Of a DNA stretch of 64,000 nucleotides, positions 16,484-26,088 are shown piece by piece. The stretch comes from Colimorpha sp045640985 (GTDB lineage: Bacteria; Bacteroidota; Bacteroidia; Bacteroidales; P3): contig JAZUFZ010000021.1 in the NCBI GenBank assembly GCA_045640985.1, forward strand, positions 1 to 64,000. Direction: 5' to 3'. Each line of letters starts with the position of its first letter. Position 1 is the stretch's first letter. The position numbers and the translations under genes are program-made. The notes beneath the pieces are model-generated. The model was not told the origin of the DNA and made no database searches. It saw nothing but the letters and a program-made list of their open reading frames with translations.

Positions 16484-19400
16484 CTATCTGTTGTCTAAGT
16501 CAATGTTCATGAATACGAATTTTTTGCGTAGCTTGGCTGTCTTGTCCTGATCGCCCTTGCGCTCAAAGATACCATACAGTACAGGAACTACAATCAGGGT
16601 AACCAGCGTAGAGAAGAGCAGACCACCGATAACCACAATACCCATGGTGGTCCAGAGTTCGGAGCCTTCGCTCTTGGAGGTGGCCATAGGAATCATACCG
16701 AGGATGGTGGTAAGGGCGGTCATCATAACAGGACGCAGACGGCTCTGGCCGCTGATGGCAATGGCTTCGTTGAGCTCTACGCCACGCTCACGCATGAGGT
16801 TGATGTAGTCCACCAGCACGATACCGTTCTTTACAACGATACCGATGAGGAGGATAATACCCAGTGAACCTACCATATCGAGGCTGGAGCCTGTGATGAC
16901 CATGGCGAGTACACCTCCGGAAAGCGCAAACGGGATTGACATCATAATGATGAACGGCTTGCTGAAGGATTCAAACTGGGAGGCCATCACGATATACACC
17001 AGCATCATAATCAGCAGGGCAAGAATGAACATGTTGCCGAAGGTCTCCTGCTGGTCTTCGTAGCTTCCTGCCAGGGCTACGTTGATGCCTTGCGGCAGGT
17101 GCATCTTGTCAAGTTCTGCCTGAACACCTCCTGCCACATCGGCGAGTGAGGCCTGGTAAGGCGTTACGTTGATTGTGAGGTAACGCTGGCGGTTTTTGCG
17201 CTCGATGGTTGGAGGACACCAGTATTCTTCAATGGAGGCGAGTTCCTTGAGTTTTACAGGACGTCCGGTGGCACTCATAAGGCTGATCTCTTCAATGTCG
17301 GAGATAGAATTGCGATATTCCTCCTGCAGACGTACGACGATATTATATTCATCGCCGTCCTCTTTCAGATAGCCGGCCAGCATTCCGTTTACGCGGTTGC
17401 GGACGTAGGTGGCTACGGTAGCGCCGTTCAGTCCATGGTATGCGAGTTTCTGCTTGTCGAACACAATCTTGAGTTCGGCGCGGTCTTCATCGCGGGAAAT
17501 CTTCACGTCGCGGGCTCCGGGAACATCGTTCTGGATGCGGTGCATGAGTTCCTGTGAGAACTGATAGGTCTGGTCGAAATCGTAACCGTAAACTTCGACG
17601 CTCAGGTTGTTGTTGGAGCCCATACCGCCCTGGGTAACCTGATAGTTCACCAGTTCGGGATATTCTGCCAGTTTCTGGCGTACGGCTTCCTGTATCTCGA
17701 AAATGGAACGTTTGGTCTTACGCTCAAATTTCTTGGTAGTACGGATGTTGATGGAAATCTTGTTGTTGGTGGTGCTGTTGAACAGCGCTGCCATACCGGC
17801 ATCATCATTGGAACCGGCCGAGGTGTTGATAACGATAAGGTCATCACCTATGATTTCCTGAAGGTCTTTCTCAATATTACGGGCGGTCTTGAGGGTTTCC
17901 TCAATTCTGGTACCGCGCTGCAGTTCTGCGGTAATGGCGAAACGGCCGTTGTCCTGCTCTTTCATAAAGTCCATACCAACTTTACCCATACCCATAGGAA
18001 TCATGGTAAGGATGAAAATCATGAGGGCGGAGAACAGTGTGATTTTCTTGTGACCCAGGCACCAGCGCAGGATGTTGGCGTATGCGGCCTCGATCTTTTC
18101 AAATACCTTGCCGAACGTATTGTCGAATGAAAGTCTCTTGCTGGCGGCTTTCTTCATTGCTTCTTCTTCCTCAATCTTGCTCAGGAAGAATGGCTTTTCT
18201 TTCAGCATGAGGCTGGAGAGCATAGGAATAAGGGTGATAGCGGTACAGGTGGAGACACATACCACGATGGTTACAATCCAACCCAGTTCCTTGAACATGA
18301 TACCCGCAATACCAGGGAGCATTGTGAGCGGTACGAATACGGCCACGATAACCAAAGTGGTAGCGATAACCGAGATCCAAACCTCGTTGGTTGCGCAGAT
18401 GGCGGCTTCGCGTGGATTTTCGCCTCGCGAGATATGCTTGGTAATATTTTCCAACACCACGATGGCGTCATCCACCACCATACCGATAGCAACCGTAAGG
18501 GAAGCCAGAGAGATGATGTTCAACGAACTGTCGGAAATCAGCAGGTAGATGAAGGCAGTAATCAGTGAGATAGGAATGGTTAAACTGATGATGATGGTAC
18601 TTCTCCAGTTGCCCAGGAAGACGAATACCACCAGCATCACGAACAGGAGGGCGTAGAAAATACTTTCTGCCAAGCCGTTGATAGCATTTTCAATTTCGGT
18701 GGAAGAGTCGCTGATGAGTGTCATGGTTACATCGGGAGGCAGCGTCTTCTGGATTTTCTCCATTTCTCTATGAACCTGCTTTGCGATGGCTACGGTATTG
18801 GCTCCTGTCTGCTTGGTAATCATCAGGCGGGCGCCATCCTTTCCGTTGGTCTTCTCGTCCAGAGAGAGGTCCTTGATGGTATCGCGTACGGTAGCGAGGT
18901 CTCTAACGAATACTTGTTTGCCTGTTGCTGTGGTGGTAACCACGATATCGTTGATTTCTGAGGATTCCTCATATTCACCTTTTACGCGCATCTGATACTG
19001 CTCCTTGCCCATCTTTACGGTACCGGAGGCCAGGTCCAGATTGTTGGAACTGATAGCGGAACCTACCATTTCAACGGAAAGACCGTAGGCATCCAGCTGT
19101 TTGGGATCAAGGTCAATATAGATATAGCGCTCGGGAGCACCGCTCACGGTAATGTTACCGATACCGTCAATGCGGTTCAGCACGTTGGTTACGTTATCTT
19201 CGATAATCTTTTCCAGTCCGGGATAACTCTCTTCAGCCGTAAAACCATAGGAAAGAATAGGTCTTGCATTGCTGTTGAGTTTCAGGATGGTAGGACGGCT
19301 GATTCCGTCAGGCAGATTGTCGTAAACCAAATCCACATACGACCGGATGTCGTTCAGCGATTCATCCAGGTCGGACCCCCATTCAAACTCCATGGTAACA

Positions 19401-19669
19401 ACGCTGAGGTTGTCCTTTGAGGTAGAGGTCAGATTCTTCAGACCATCTACCGAGTTGAGGGCATTCTCAATATTCTTTGTAACGTTGGTTTCAATTTCAC
19501 TGGCGTTTGCTCCAGCGTATGTGGTCATAACAGTAATATACGGTGGGTCCATTTCCGGCATCTGGTCAATAGGCAGACGCGTCAGGGCAAAGAGACCCAA
19601 TATAATTACTGCCACAAATATCAAGCCTGTCGTGATAGGCTTCTGTATCGCAGTTTTATATATTGCCAT
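16484..19669 (-). CDS. RND multidrug efflux permease (AcrB/HAE1 type)
   Basis: The 1061-residue inner-membrane transporter has twelve predicted membrane helices and two large periplasmic loops. It begins with the family start TAIQKPITTGLIF. The proton-relay DD motif lies in helix 4 (GMVVDDAIVVLENI, near residue 410), and the C-terminal half contains GIVVKNGIVLVDYINLMRE. Together with the adaptor and TolC genes upstream it forms a tripartite pump that exports hydrophobic compounds. It lies 17 bp after the adaptor gene. The substrate cannot be predicted; the heavy-metal (CusA) type is less likely from the overall motifs. Confidence 0.95.
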   Translation of the reverse strand: MAIYKTAIQKPITTGLIFVAVIILGLFALTRLPIDQMPEMDPPYITVMTTYAGANASEIETNVTKNIENALNSVDGLKNLTSTSKDNLSVVTMEFEWGSDLDESLNDIRSYVDLVYDNLPDGISRPTILKLNSNARPILSYGFTAEESYPGLEKIIEDNVTNVLNRIDGIGNITVSGAPERYIYIDLDPKQLDAYGLSVEMVGSAISSNNLDLASGTVKMGKEQYQMRVKGEYEESSEINDIVVTTTATGKQVFVRDLATVRDTIKDLSLDEKTNGKDGARLMITKQTGANTVAIAKQVHREMEKIQKTLPPDVTMTLISDSSTEIENAINGLAESIFYALLFVMLVVFVFLGNWRSTIIISLTIPISLITAFIYLLISDSSLNIISLASLTVAIGMVVDDAIVVLENITKHISRGENPREAAICATNEVWISVIATTLVIVAVFVPLTMLPGIAGIMFKELGWIVTIVVCVSTCTAITLIPMLSSLMLKEKPFFLSKIEEEEAMKKAASKRLSFDNTFGKVFEKIEAAYANILRWCLGHKKITLFSALMIFILTMIPMGMGKVGMDFMKEQDNGRFAITAELQRGTRIEETLKTARNIEKDLQEIIGDDLIVINTSAGSNDDAGMAALFNSTTNNKISINIRTTKKFERKTKRSIFEIQEAVRQKLAEYPELVNYQVTQGGMGSNNNLSVEVYGYDFDQTYQFSQELMHRIQNDVPGARDVKISRDEDRAELKIVFDKQKLAYHGLNGATVATYVRNRVNGMLAGYLKEDGDEYNIVVRLQEEYRNSISDIEEISLMSATGRPVKLKELASIEEYWCPPTIERKNRQRYLTINVTPYQASLADVAGGVQAELDKMHLPQGINVALAGSYEDQQETFGNMFILALLIMMLVYIVMASQFESFSKPFIIMMSIPFALSGGVLAMVITGSSLDMVGSLGIILLIGIVVKNGIVLVDYINLMRERGVELNEAIAISGQSRLRPVMMTALTTILGMIPMATSKSEGSELWTTMGIVVIGGLLFSTLVTLIVVPVLYGIFERKGDQDKTAKLRKKFVFMNIDLDNR

Positions 19670-19686
19670 TTCTTTTTGTCTTTTTG

Positions 19687-20715
19687 TTATTCAACAATTT
19701 CAAGTGCACATTCATCTACCAGGCGAGCCTGTCCGGTTACAACCAGTTCGTCGCCTTCTTTCAGGTCTCCGGGAATTACTGGAATGACCTCAATCTTGTC
19801 GTCGAATCTCTGTCCGAGGGTTACGGCAACTCTGTGGGCTTTGCCGTCCACATTGGTGAATACATAGCGGTCGTTGCTTCCTGTGAGTTTCAGCACGCAC
19901 TGGTAAGGAATTACGATGGCATCAACTTCGCCCAGAGCCAGAGTAGTTCTTACATACATACCCGGACGGATTTTCTCACTGCTGTTAGGAATGTTCAGCT
20001 TTGCCTGGAAGGTATGGGTGGAAGCATCCACGGTAGGATATACAATCTCGATAGTTGCAGGGAAGGTCTGTCCCGGATAGATATCGCTTTCGATATTCAC
20101 TTTCATGCCAGTTTTTACCAGCGGGAAGTAACTTTCAGGAATGTTGATGAGGGCTTTCAGTCGGCTGATCTGTGTCAGGGTAAGGATAGGGGTTCCTGAG
20201 TACATTTCGCCTACTTCATAGTTCTTGGCGCTGATAACGCCGGCAAAGGCTGCTCTTACAAAGGTGTTCTCGGTCTGGAAACGCTCGGTCTCTACCAGCT
20301 GGTCATATCCGGCCTTGGTCTGGTCATATACCTGCTGGCTGATAGAACCGGATTCTTTCAAAGCTGCCACGCGGTCAAATTCCACTTTGGTACTTGCGAG
20401 GTTGATACGGGTGGTGTTCAACTGGGTCTGATCCATCTTTACCAGGAGGTCGCCTTTCTTTACCCGGCTTCCTACCTCAACGCAGATGTCCTGGATATGG
20501 CCCGTAATGCTCGGGGCGATATTCATGCTTTCGTATCCCTGGAGGGTAGTGCTGAGTTCAAGGTTCTTGGCAATACGTTCTTTGTGCAGAGTCTGAACCT
20601 TTACTTTTTCTGCCTCTTTCTGAGTGGTGGTGGCTTCTTCTGCTTTTTTGCCGCCACAGGCAACAATGCTCATAGTTGCAATGGCCAATACTGCCATTCT
20701 AAATGCTTTATTCAT
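19687..20715 (-). CDS. RND efflux periplasmic adaptor lipoprotein (AcrA-like)
   Basis: The 342-residue membrane fusion protein has a lipoprotein signal with lipobox SIVAC (C20). It then has the barrel-sandwich/lipoyl half-motifs (YESMNIAPSITGHIQDICVEVGSRVKKGDLL), a helical hairpin (about 110-150) and a beta-barrel (about 190-265). It bridges the RND permease and the TolC channel. It follows the TolC gene by 23 bp. Confidence 0.94.
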   Translation of the reverse strand: MNKAFRMAVLAIATMSIVACGGKKAEEATTTQKEAEKVKVQTLHKERIAKNLELSTTLQGYESMNIAPSITGHIQDICVEVGSRVKKGDLLVKMDQTQLNTTRINLASTKVEFDRVAALKESGSISQQVYDQTKAGYDQLVETERFQTENTFVRAAFAGVISAKNYEVGEMYSGTPILTLTQISRLKALINIPESYFPLVKTGMKVNIESDIYPGQTFPATIEIVYPTVDASTHTFQAKLNIPNSSEKIRPGMYVRTTLALGEVDAIVIPYQCVLKLTGSNDRYVFTNVDGKAHRVAVTLGQRFDDKIEVIPVIPGDLKEGDELVVTGQARLVDECALEIVE

Positions 20716-20738
20716 ATATTATCTCTTTTTTTCGTGAA

Positions 20739-22064
20739 TTATTCTTTGTTTTCGTATGGAAGCACAAAATCGTTGTATTGCTCTTCGCCCAGCAGGTTTT
20801 CAAGGGCGATTTGTGCGCTTATCACGTTCATCACGGCCTGAATATAGTTGCTTTGAGCTGTAATGATGTCGTTGCTTGCATTGGTTACTTCAAGGTTACT
20901 TGCGCGGCCGTAGTTGTATTTGTCGGTAGTGCTCTTGAACACGCGTTTGCATACGTCCAGATTGTTCCTCTGTGTCTGGTAGGTCTCCAGGGCACTCAGC
21001 AGGTCATAGCAGTTCTGGTTGTATTGCACCATAAGGGCATCCTCCGTCTGGCGTTTGGTGTTCTGCATTTCCTGATAGGATATCTTTGCCTCCTTGATTT
21101 TTGCAATACGGGTTCCGGTCTGGAAGAGGGGCAGACTCACACTTGCACCAACCATATTAGGTGGAGTCATGTTGAATCCGGCATCTTTTCCGAAATAGGT
21201 CTTGTAGCTGTATTGATAGAATACCGAAAGGGTAGGGGTAAATCCCAGCCATGCCATGGTAACCTGATCCTTGGTAATCTGCTCGCTCTTTTGAAGCATC
21301 TGATAATCGAAGTTGTTCTCTATATTGAATTCGTGGGCTGTAAGTCCTGCTGCATTTTCTACATTCAAAATCTCATCTACCTTGGTTGTCAGTTCTAATT
21401 TCGTGTTCACAGGTGCTCCCAACTGGAATATCAAAGCGTTGTATAGTGCCTGAAGACTGCGACGGTTGCTGTTGATCGTGTTGCGCATCGAAGCCACCTG
21501 TACGCTCAGTTTATCGGCCTCAACCTGTTCTACGGCACCTACACGGGCACTTTCCTGCGTGGTCCGTTCCAGACTTTCAATGTTGGCGAGGCTGGAATCC
21601 AGCAGCGAAACCACATCTTCCATCACCAGTATGGAGACATATACGCTTTTTACGTTGGCAAAGGTACTCTGGATGTTCTGGCGGCGGGTTACGTCGCTCA
21701 TCTCCAGTGAGATGTTGCTGATGAGCGTTCCCATAATCTGCTGAGCCGTCACGGCAACAGCTGCAGTAATGCCTAATGAGCCCGAGGGGTTCATCGGCAT
21801 TGACATGCCACCCAAGTTGATTTCGTAGCCGCACATGTTGGAATAGTCAAACTGCGCATTTACCTGAGGCAGCATCGAACTCAGCGCCTCCCATTTTGCA
21901 GCCTCGGCCTTTTTTACGTCAAGCGAAGCATTCTGAAGGGTGTAGTTGTGCTCAATGGCATACTGCTGGGCCTGTTCCAGCGTCAGCTGCATGGTCTCCT
22001 GACCCTTCGCACCAACGCCCATCACCATCAGCATCACCCCCAATAAGATTGTTTTTCGTGTCAT
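20739..22064 (-). CDS. TolC family outer membrane efflux channel
   Basis: The 441-residue protein has a signal peptide (about 1-21) and two outer-membrane efflux protein repeats with long coiled helices (LTLEQAQQYAIEHNYTLQNA near the start; ASNLEVTNASNDIITAQSNYI near 390). It forms the outer-membrane exit duct of the pump. It starts 59 bp after tetR and is probably controlled by it. Confidence 0.93.
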   Translation of the reverse strand: MTRKTILLGVMLMVMGVGAKGQETMQLTLEQAQQYAIEHNYTLQNASLDVKKAEAAKWEALSSMLPQVNAQFDYSNMCGYEINLGGMSMPMNPSGSLGITAAVAVTAQQIMGTLISNISLEMSDVTRRQNIQSTFANVKSVYVSILVMEDVVSLLDSSLANIESLERTTQESARVGAVEQVEADKLSVQVASMRNTINSNRRSLQALYNALIFQLGAPVNTKLELTTKVDEILNVENAAGLTAHEFNIENNFDYQMLQKSEQITKDQVTMAWLGFTPTLSVFYQYSYKTYFGKDAGFNMTPPNMVGASVSLPLFQTGTRIAKIKEAKISYQEMQNTKRQTEDALMVQYNQNCYDLLSALETYQTQRNNLDVCKRVFKSTTDKYNYGRASNLEVTNASNDIITAQSNYIQAVMNVISAQIALENLLGEEQYNDFVLPYENKE

Positions 22065-22123
22065 GTTTTATTAATTATGAATTTATCAGTTATTATTATT
22101 TATTTCCCGATGCCATTCTGGGG

Positions 22124-22750
22124 TCACAGTCTGGCAAGTGACTTTTTTATTTCGTGTTCCTTCGAGTTGTACAGTTCTATGGCTTCCGTCGTCATCAGGC
22201 CTCTCAGATAGGTGAAAGTGGTTTCGCTCAATATCCGGGAACGCTCCTTTATGGAAAGATGATGTTCCTCTCTCATAATCTTGCAGATATTGATCAGCAT
22301 GTGGGACGCAATCTCAATATTTGCATTAGGCCGGATGGAACCTCGCTCCTGTGCCTTTTTCAGCTGAACCAGCACATGGTTCTCATCTTCTTTGGGTCGG
22401 TCCTTTGTAAATCGCTGATAGACATCTGGGTAACTGTCCTTGATTTCCTCCATCAGATGGGCATGCGACACCAGAAAATCTCCCGAAATCTTAATGATCA
22501 GCATTGTAGCAATCAAAGGCTCTTCCTCTCTCGATAAACATTTCTTCAATATCTGCTCGGTTCGGTCGTTATGGCTGTTCATACAGGCCAGAAGCAGCTC
22601 CTCCTTGTTCTCAAACTGTTCGTAGATGGTTCGCTTCGAAATGTGCATCATTGTTGCAATATTGTCCATTGTAACCTTCTTGCAGCCTTGCAGCAGGAAC
22701 TGTTTTGAGGCAGTTTGAATGATTAATTCGCGTGTATCGTCCTGAGCCAT
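22124..22750 (-). CDS. TetR/AcrR family transcriptional regulator
   Basis: The 208-residue protein has an N-terminal TetR helix-turn-helix (about 8-52: IIQTASKQFLLQGCKKVTMD, IATMMHISKRTIYEQFENKEELL) and a helical ligand-binding domain. As the first gene of the efflux operon it probably represses the pump and itself until a drug-like ligand binds. A well-formed promoter lies 72 bp upstream. Confidence 0.92.
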   Translation of the reverse strand: MAQDDTRELIIQTASKQFLLQGCKKVTMDNIATMMHISKRTIYEQFENKEELLLACMNSHNDRTEQILKKCLSREEEPLIATMLIIKISGDFLVSHAHLMEEIKDSYPDVYQRFTKDRPKEDENHVLVQLKKAQERGSIRPNANIEIASHMLINICKIMREEHHLSIKERSRILSETTFTYLRGLMTTEAIELYNSKEHEIKKSLARL

Positions 22751-22821
22751 ATTGTTTGTTTTGCTTGATTTCTATATACTTACGGGAATATCGGGCATTT
22801 ACCTTCCCATTTTTCCGTTTG

Positions 22822-22853
22822 CAAAGATACGAAGAAAACTTTTATCCACCAAA
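22822..22853 (-). promoter_or_regulatory. Promoter of the tetR-efflux operon
   Basis: On the minus strand, TTTG (22850-22853) and TATCTTTG (22822-22829) are 20 bp apart, the Bacteroidetes consensus. The rest of the gap, 22860-23040, shows no gene or clear structure. Confidence 0.75.
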
Positions 22854-23041
22854 TAGTTTTCAAAATTTATTTCTTAATTTTTCTTATCTGACCCATTGGC
22901 GGCATTAAAGTAGCGTTACCAATAACATTATCCGGGAAATTCCTGGACCTCTGCCTGCGCGCTGCCTCGGCTGATGATTATAGCTCAAAACATCGGTAAT
23001 AATCTTTTCTTTTGTGGCCTGTTTCTCAGGCATTTTACTGA

Positions 23042-23149
23042 GGTAACTCCCTTCTATCTTCTTTTTATCTCCATATTAACTTCTTTTTATCTCCTTTCCT
23101 TAGAATAAGAGATAGAAAAAAGATAAAAAGAAGATAGAAGGGAGTTACC
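23042..23149. repeat. Long palindrome, copy A (108 bp), with arms in 11-bp units
   Basis: The outer arms 23042-23070 and 23121-23149 are a perfect 29-bp inverted repeat starting GGTAACTCCC and ending GGGAGTTACC. Reading inward, the left arm consists of 11-bp blocks such as TATCTTCTTTT, TATCTCCATAT, TAACTTCTTTT and TATCTCCTTTC. Its orientation is opposite to copies B (30587) and C (54595), and it is exactly 11 bp shorter. It lies downstream of the chromate transporter pair and could act as a large transcript-end hairpin. Confidence 0.9.
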
Positions 23150-23202
23150 CCATAGAAACCTCGGAGAATCAACGAAGAAACCACAAAGGTCGGGAATACG
23201 GA

Positions 23203-23781
23203 TTATATCGAATAACAGATCAGTCCCGTGATGCCGCTGAGTATTATCAGCAGTATCGGATGGGCTTTGAATCGGGTCTGCGCGATGAATACTCCGATGA
23301 AGATGACCAGACTTACAACAAATTGTCTGTTCAATCCGATGAATCCGAAGTTTTCAGGGCTGAACATTACGAGTGCCGCCGAAGCTATCAGTCCTACGAC
23401 AGCCAGACGTAGAACACCCATAATCTTCTCTGTCCGTTCGTTTTGCATCATCTTTCTCAGGAAAAACATCACGGCTATCATGAGTCCCACGGGAAGCAGT
23501 ATTACCGCCAGCGAGGCCAGCACGGCTCCTGCGATGGCGCCCGCTTCACTATAACCTGCATTCATTACCGCCGTATATCCGGCAAATGTTGCCGTGTTGA
23601 TACCAATCGGTCCAGGGGTTATCTGGCTGATTGCCAGCAGGTCGGTAAATTCCTGTGAGGTCATCCACTCGTGTGTCACGACCACTTCGTTGCGTATCAG
23701 GGCAATCATGGCATATCCGCCTCCGAAGGTGAAAATGCCAATCTTCATAAATGTCAGGAACAATTGCAGAAACAGCATCAT
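23203..23781 (-). CDS. Chromate transporter-type half protein (second subunit)
   Basis: The 192-residue membrane protein is a single CHR domain with about five or six helices and family motifs FGGGYAMIALIRNEVV (about 20-35) and LLAISQITPGPIGINTATFAGY (about 47-69). In bacteria with short CHR proteins, two tandem halves form one transporter; the ion may be chromate, sulfate or unknown. Its start overlaps the upstream half by 4 bp. Confidence 0.88.
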   Translation of the reverse strand: MMLFLQLFLTFMKIGIFTFGGGYAMIALIRNEVVVTHEWMTSQEFTDLLAISQITPGPIGINTATFAGYTAVMNAGYSEAGAIAGAVLASLAVILLPVGLMIAVMFFLRKMMQNERTEKIMGVLRLAVVGLIASAALVMFSPENFGFIGLNRQFVVSLVIFIGVFIAQTRFKAHPILLIILSGITGLICYSI

Positions 23782-24314
23782 TTCTCCCTCCTTATAAATC
23801 TATAGTAGATAAATCCGCCACACAGGGCACTCAGGATAATCCAGATAGGAGAGATGCCGCACAGCCAGATCAGTCCTGCCGCGGCGACGGGTATCCAGCA
23901 GTTGTGCCACGTTACTTTGGCGGTTTTCCCCATCTTGAATACCGGAGCCGCTATCAAGGCCACTACGGCTGGTCTCAATCCCATGAATATCCGTTCTACA
24001 ATTACATTCTCGTGCAAAGTGCGAAATCCTACCGCACATAGTATGATGATGCCTATCGGCACGATGATATTTCCCATGATCGCCATTGCGGCGCCCTTCC
24101 AGCCCCTTAGGCTGAATCCTACGCTTGTGGCCATATTCACGGCAAATACCCCAGGCATCGTCTGGCTGATTGAAATCAGGTCCATAAATTCTTTTTCGTC
24201 CAGCCAATGATGCTTTTCAACCAGCTCCTTTTCCATAAGCGGTATCATGGCAAATCCACCGCCGATGGTGAAAGTGCCTATCTTAAAGAAAGATATGAAC
24301 AAATCCCACAACAT
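23778..24314 (-). CDS. Chromate transporter-type half protein (first subunit)
   Basis: The 178-residue membrane protein has the CHR domain motifs FTIGGGFAMIPLMEKELVEK and LISISQTMPGVFAVNMATSVGF. I place the start at 24314 (MLWDLFISFF) instead of 24407. The TACCTTTG promoter element at 24325-24332 falls inside the longer frame, and the shorter start gives the usual CHR N-terminus. It is translationally coupled to the second half. Confidence 0.87.
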   Translation of the reverse strand: MLWDLFISFFKIGTFTIGGGFAMIPLMEKELVEKHHWLDEKEFMDLISISQTMPGVFAVNMATSVGFSLRGWKGAAMAIMGNIIVPIGIIILCAVGFRTLHENVIVERIFMGLRPAVVALIAAPVFKMGKTAKVTWHNCWIPVAAAGLIWLCGISPIWIILSALCGGFIYYRFIRREK

Positions 24315-24324
24315 AATTCCACTG

Positions 24325-24332
24325 CAAAGGTA
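24325..24332 (-). promoter_or_regulatory. -7 element for the chromate transporter pair
   Basis: TACCTTTG on the minus strand matches TAnnTTTG, 10 bp from the ATG at 24314, implying a very short leader. No good -33 element is seen at 19-21 bp. Confidence 0.55.
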
Positions 24333-24572
24333 CGAATTTTTTTCCGTATATAAGAAAACAATTGTGTAAGATTTGAAAACTGCATTGTTTTTTTGTGCAA
24401 AATCCACACCGGATAAGTGGAGTTTGGCATAAAGTTCTGAAAAAAATGAATGTCTGTAATTTTGTGTGTAATGGATTGGTTGTCATTGAAGTGTGCCGTG
24501 TCTTGGAAGAAGAAAATTCAGTATTGTTGGAAAAATATGGGCAAAAAGGTCCCGTGAATGGGGAAAAAGTTG

Positions 24573-24580
24573 TAATTTTG
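24573..24580 (+). promoter_or_regulatory. -7 element for yajC
   Basis: TAATTTTG followed by CATTTTG matches TAnnTTTG, 30 nt before the chosen yajC ATG at 24611. It lies within the longer open frame and so supports the shorter start. Confidence 0.6.
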
Positions 24581-24610
24581 CATTTTGAATTAATCTACAA
24601 ATTATCATCT

Positions 24611-24898
24611 ATGATACCTATCGACATCTCAACAGGTTGGAAAACCACCATCATGGTACTCGCCATGATAGCCGTATTTTATCTCTTCCTCATACGTCCC
24701 CAGAGCCAGAAGGAGAAAAAGGAAAAAGCCTATCGTGATGCACTCCAGAAGGGCGACCGCGTGATGACCGCTGGGGGTATCCATGTGACCATAGTTTCCA
24801 AGACCGCAGGAATCGCTATAGTTGAAGCTGCTCAGGGCATTCAGATGAAAGTCCAGCTGGCTACACTTCAACCCATTCCACAGCCCCCAAAAAAATAA
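24611..24898 (+). CDS. yajC: Preprotein translocase subunit YajC
   Basis: The 95-residue protein has one N-terminal membrane helix (about 11-27), then the YajC signature FLIRPQSQKEKKEKAYRDAL and a small beta domain with LQKGDRVMTAGGIHVTI. It is an accessory of SecDF in the Sec translocase. The upstream extension to 24395 is rejected because it spans the promoter. In this window it stands alone, without neighbouring nusB, secDF or YbbR-like genes. Confidence 0.88.
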   Translation: MIPIDISTGWKTTIMVLAMIAVFYLFLIRPQSQKEKKEKAYRDALQKGDRVMTAGGIHVTIVSKTAGIAIVEAAQGIQMKVQLATLQPIPQPPKK

Positions 24899-25006
24899 TT
24901 GGACGTCTCCTTTTATTCAAGATAAGACCTTTGTGAAGAAAATCTTTCTTTACAAGTTATATTTTGTGTAACAGAAAGTTTCAGGGAAAGCGTAATCTGG
25001 GCGAGG

Positions 25007-26053
25007 TTATGCTTCTACCAGTGCTTCAAAATCTTTCCGAAGCCCATGTTTAAGGGTTAGTTGCTGGGCCACAAACTGACCTTTGTTGCCTTCTACCATT
25101 ACCCATCCGTCAGGAGTGAGTGCCAGATCCCAGCCCACATATACCAGTTCTGGTATGTTATGTGCGAGTTGTTTCGAGAGGTCTTTCAATTCATCCCAGT
25201 AAAGAATCTGTGTCCCAATATAGGGAATGTGGCTTTCGGGGTGTGAGGCGTAGGTATTGCCGTGCTCATCGCAAGCTTCGGTAATGATTTTGCCGTTCTG
25301 TGGGTCAATTGTTGCGAAAAGTCCGCCTTGGGCTCCGTTATCTACAAAACTGCCGTTTCTGCCGGTCCGGATAAAGGCGTTGAAGATGGTGAATCGGTTA
25401 TCCTTCAATATGGTGTTTACGCGGATGGTGTTGATGCTGGCGGGATGCCATTGTGCCAGGGTCGGGTGTTGTATAATCCTTTCCTCTATGATATAGGGCT
25501 TGCGTGTGGTGAGTAGTTGCTTGAAATATTGTGGACTGGTTTCTGCGTCGTATGTATGGAGTTCTATGCCTCTCCCGGCGCAATCCTTCAATGGTTTCAC
25601 TACAACTTCTCGATATGATTTGGCAAATCCGATTGCGTCAATCAGCGTGTTTCGTGAATCAAATAGAATAGCCTCTCTCCGGTAGTATGGCTTGAAATAC
25701 CTGTAACATTGGAATTTGTCCATTAGAAGTTTCTGCATCTCAGAATTATTGATGCGAGAGCAGATCCGGTTTCGTACAGAGTCGGTGAGATATGTTCTTC
25801 GCACTTCGGAACTCTTGGTATGAAATCCATAAAGCAGGTATTCATCAAAAAAAGTACCAAATACTATGGTTTCTCTGACCATGTCGTCTGGATCGATGGA
25901 TGAAATACCAAATTCGTCAGCTTCTTTCTGTGCCAACTGCAGATAGTGGCGGTAATGTTTGGGCAATAGTAACCGATAGGTCCCGTTATATAGGTTTTGA
26001 AGCGATTTGTGCTTTTCAACCAGAGATCTGATGTGGTCAGTTGTAAAGCCCAT
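25007..26053 (-). CDS. Sugar-transfer-associated ATP-grasp protein
   Basis: The 348-residue soluble protein matches the ATP-grasp family linked to sugar transfer (TupA-like). It contains REVVVKPLKDCAGRGIELHTY (nucleotide-binding strand-loop), the central segment YIIEERIIQHPTLAQWHPAS, SINTIRVNTILK, and the C-terminal metal-binding VYVGWDLALTPDGWVMVEGN. It probably ligates a carboxylate to an amine or thiol during polysaccharide or peptide tailoring; the substrate is unknown. It follows der by 35 bp but no glycan genes are adjacent. Confidence 0.75.
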   Translation of the reverse strand: MGFTTDHIRSLVEKHKSLQNLYNGTYRLLLPKHYRHYLQLAQKEADEFGISSIDPDDMVRETIVFGTFFDEYLLYGFHTKSSEVRRTYLTDSVRNRICSRINNSEMQKLLMDKFQCYRYFKPYYRREAILFDSRNTLIDAIGFAKSYREVVVKPLKDCAGRGIELHTYDAETSPQYFKQLLTTRKPYIIEERIIQHPTLAQWHPASINTIRVNTILKDNRFTIFNAFIRTGRNGSFVDNGAQGGLFATIDPQNGKIITEACDEHGNTYASHPESHIPYIGTQILYWDELKDLSKQLAHNIPELVYVGWDLALTPDGWVMVEGNKGQFVAQQLTLKHGLRKDFEALVEA

Positions 26054-26088
26054 ACGTTTTACTTGCGCCTACTTCAGATTCCCAATAT

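Noticed and set aside
23042..23149. CRISPR-like interpretation of the 11-bp repeats
   Set aside because: Units are directly adjacent without spacers and no cas genes are in the window.
24395..24610. Longer yajC reading frame
   Set aside because: It contains the TAATTTTG promoter element and lacks similarity before MIPIDISTG.
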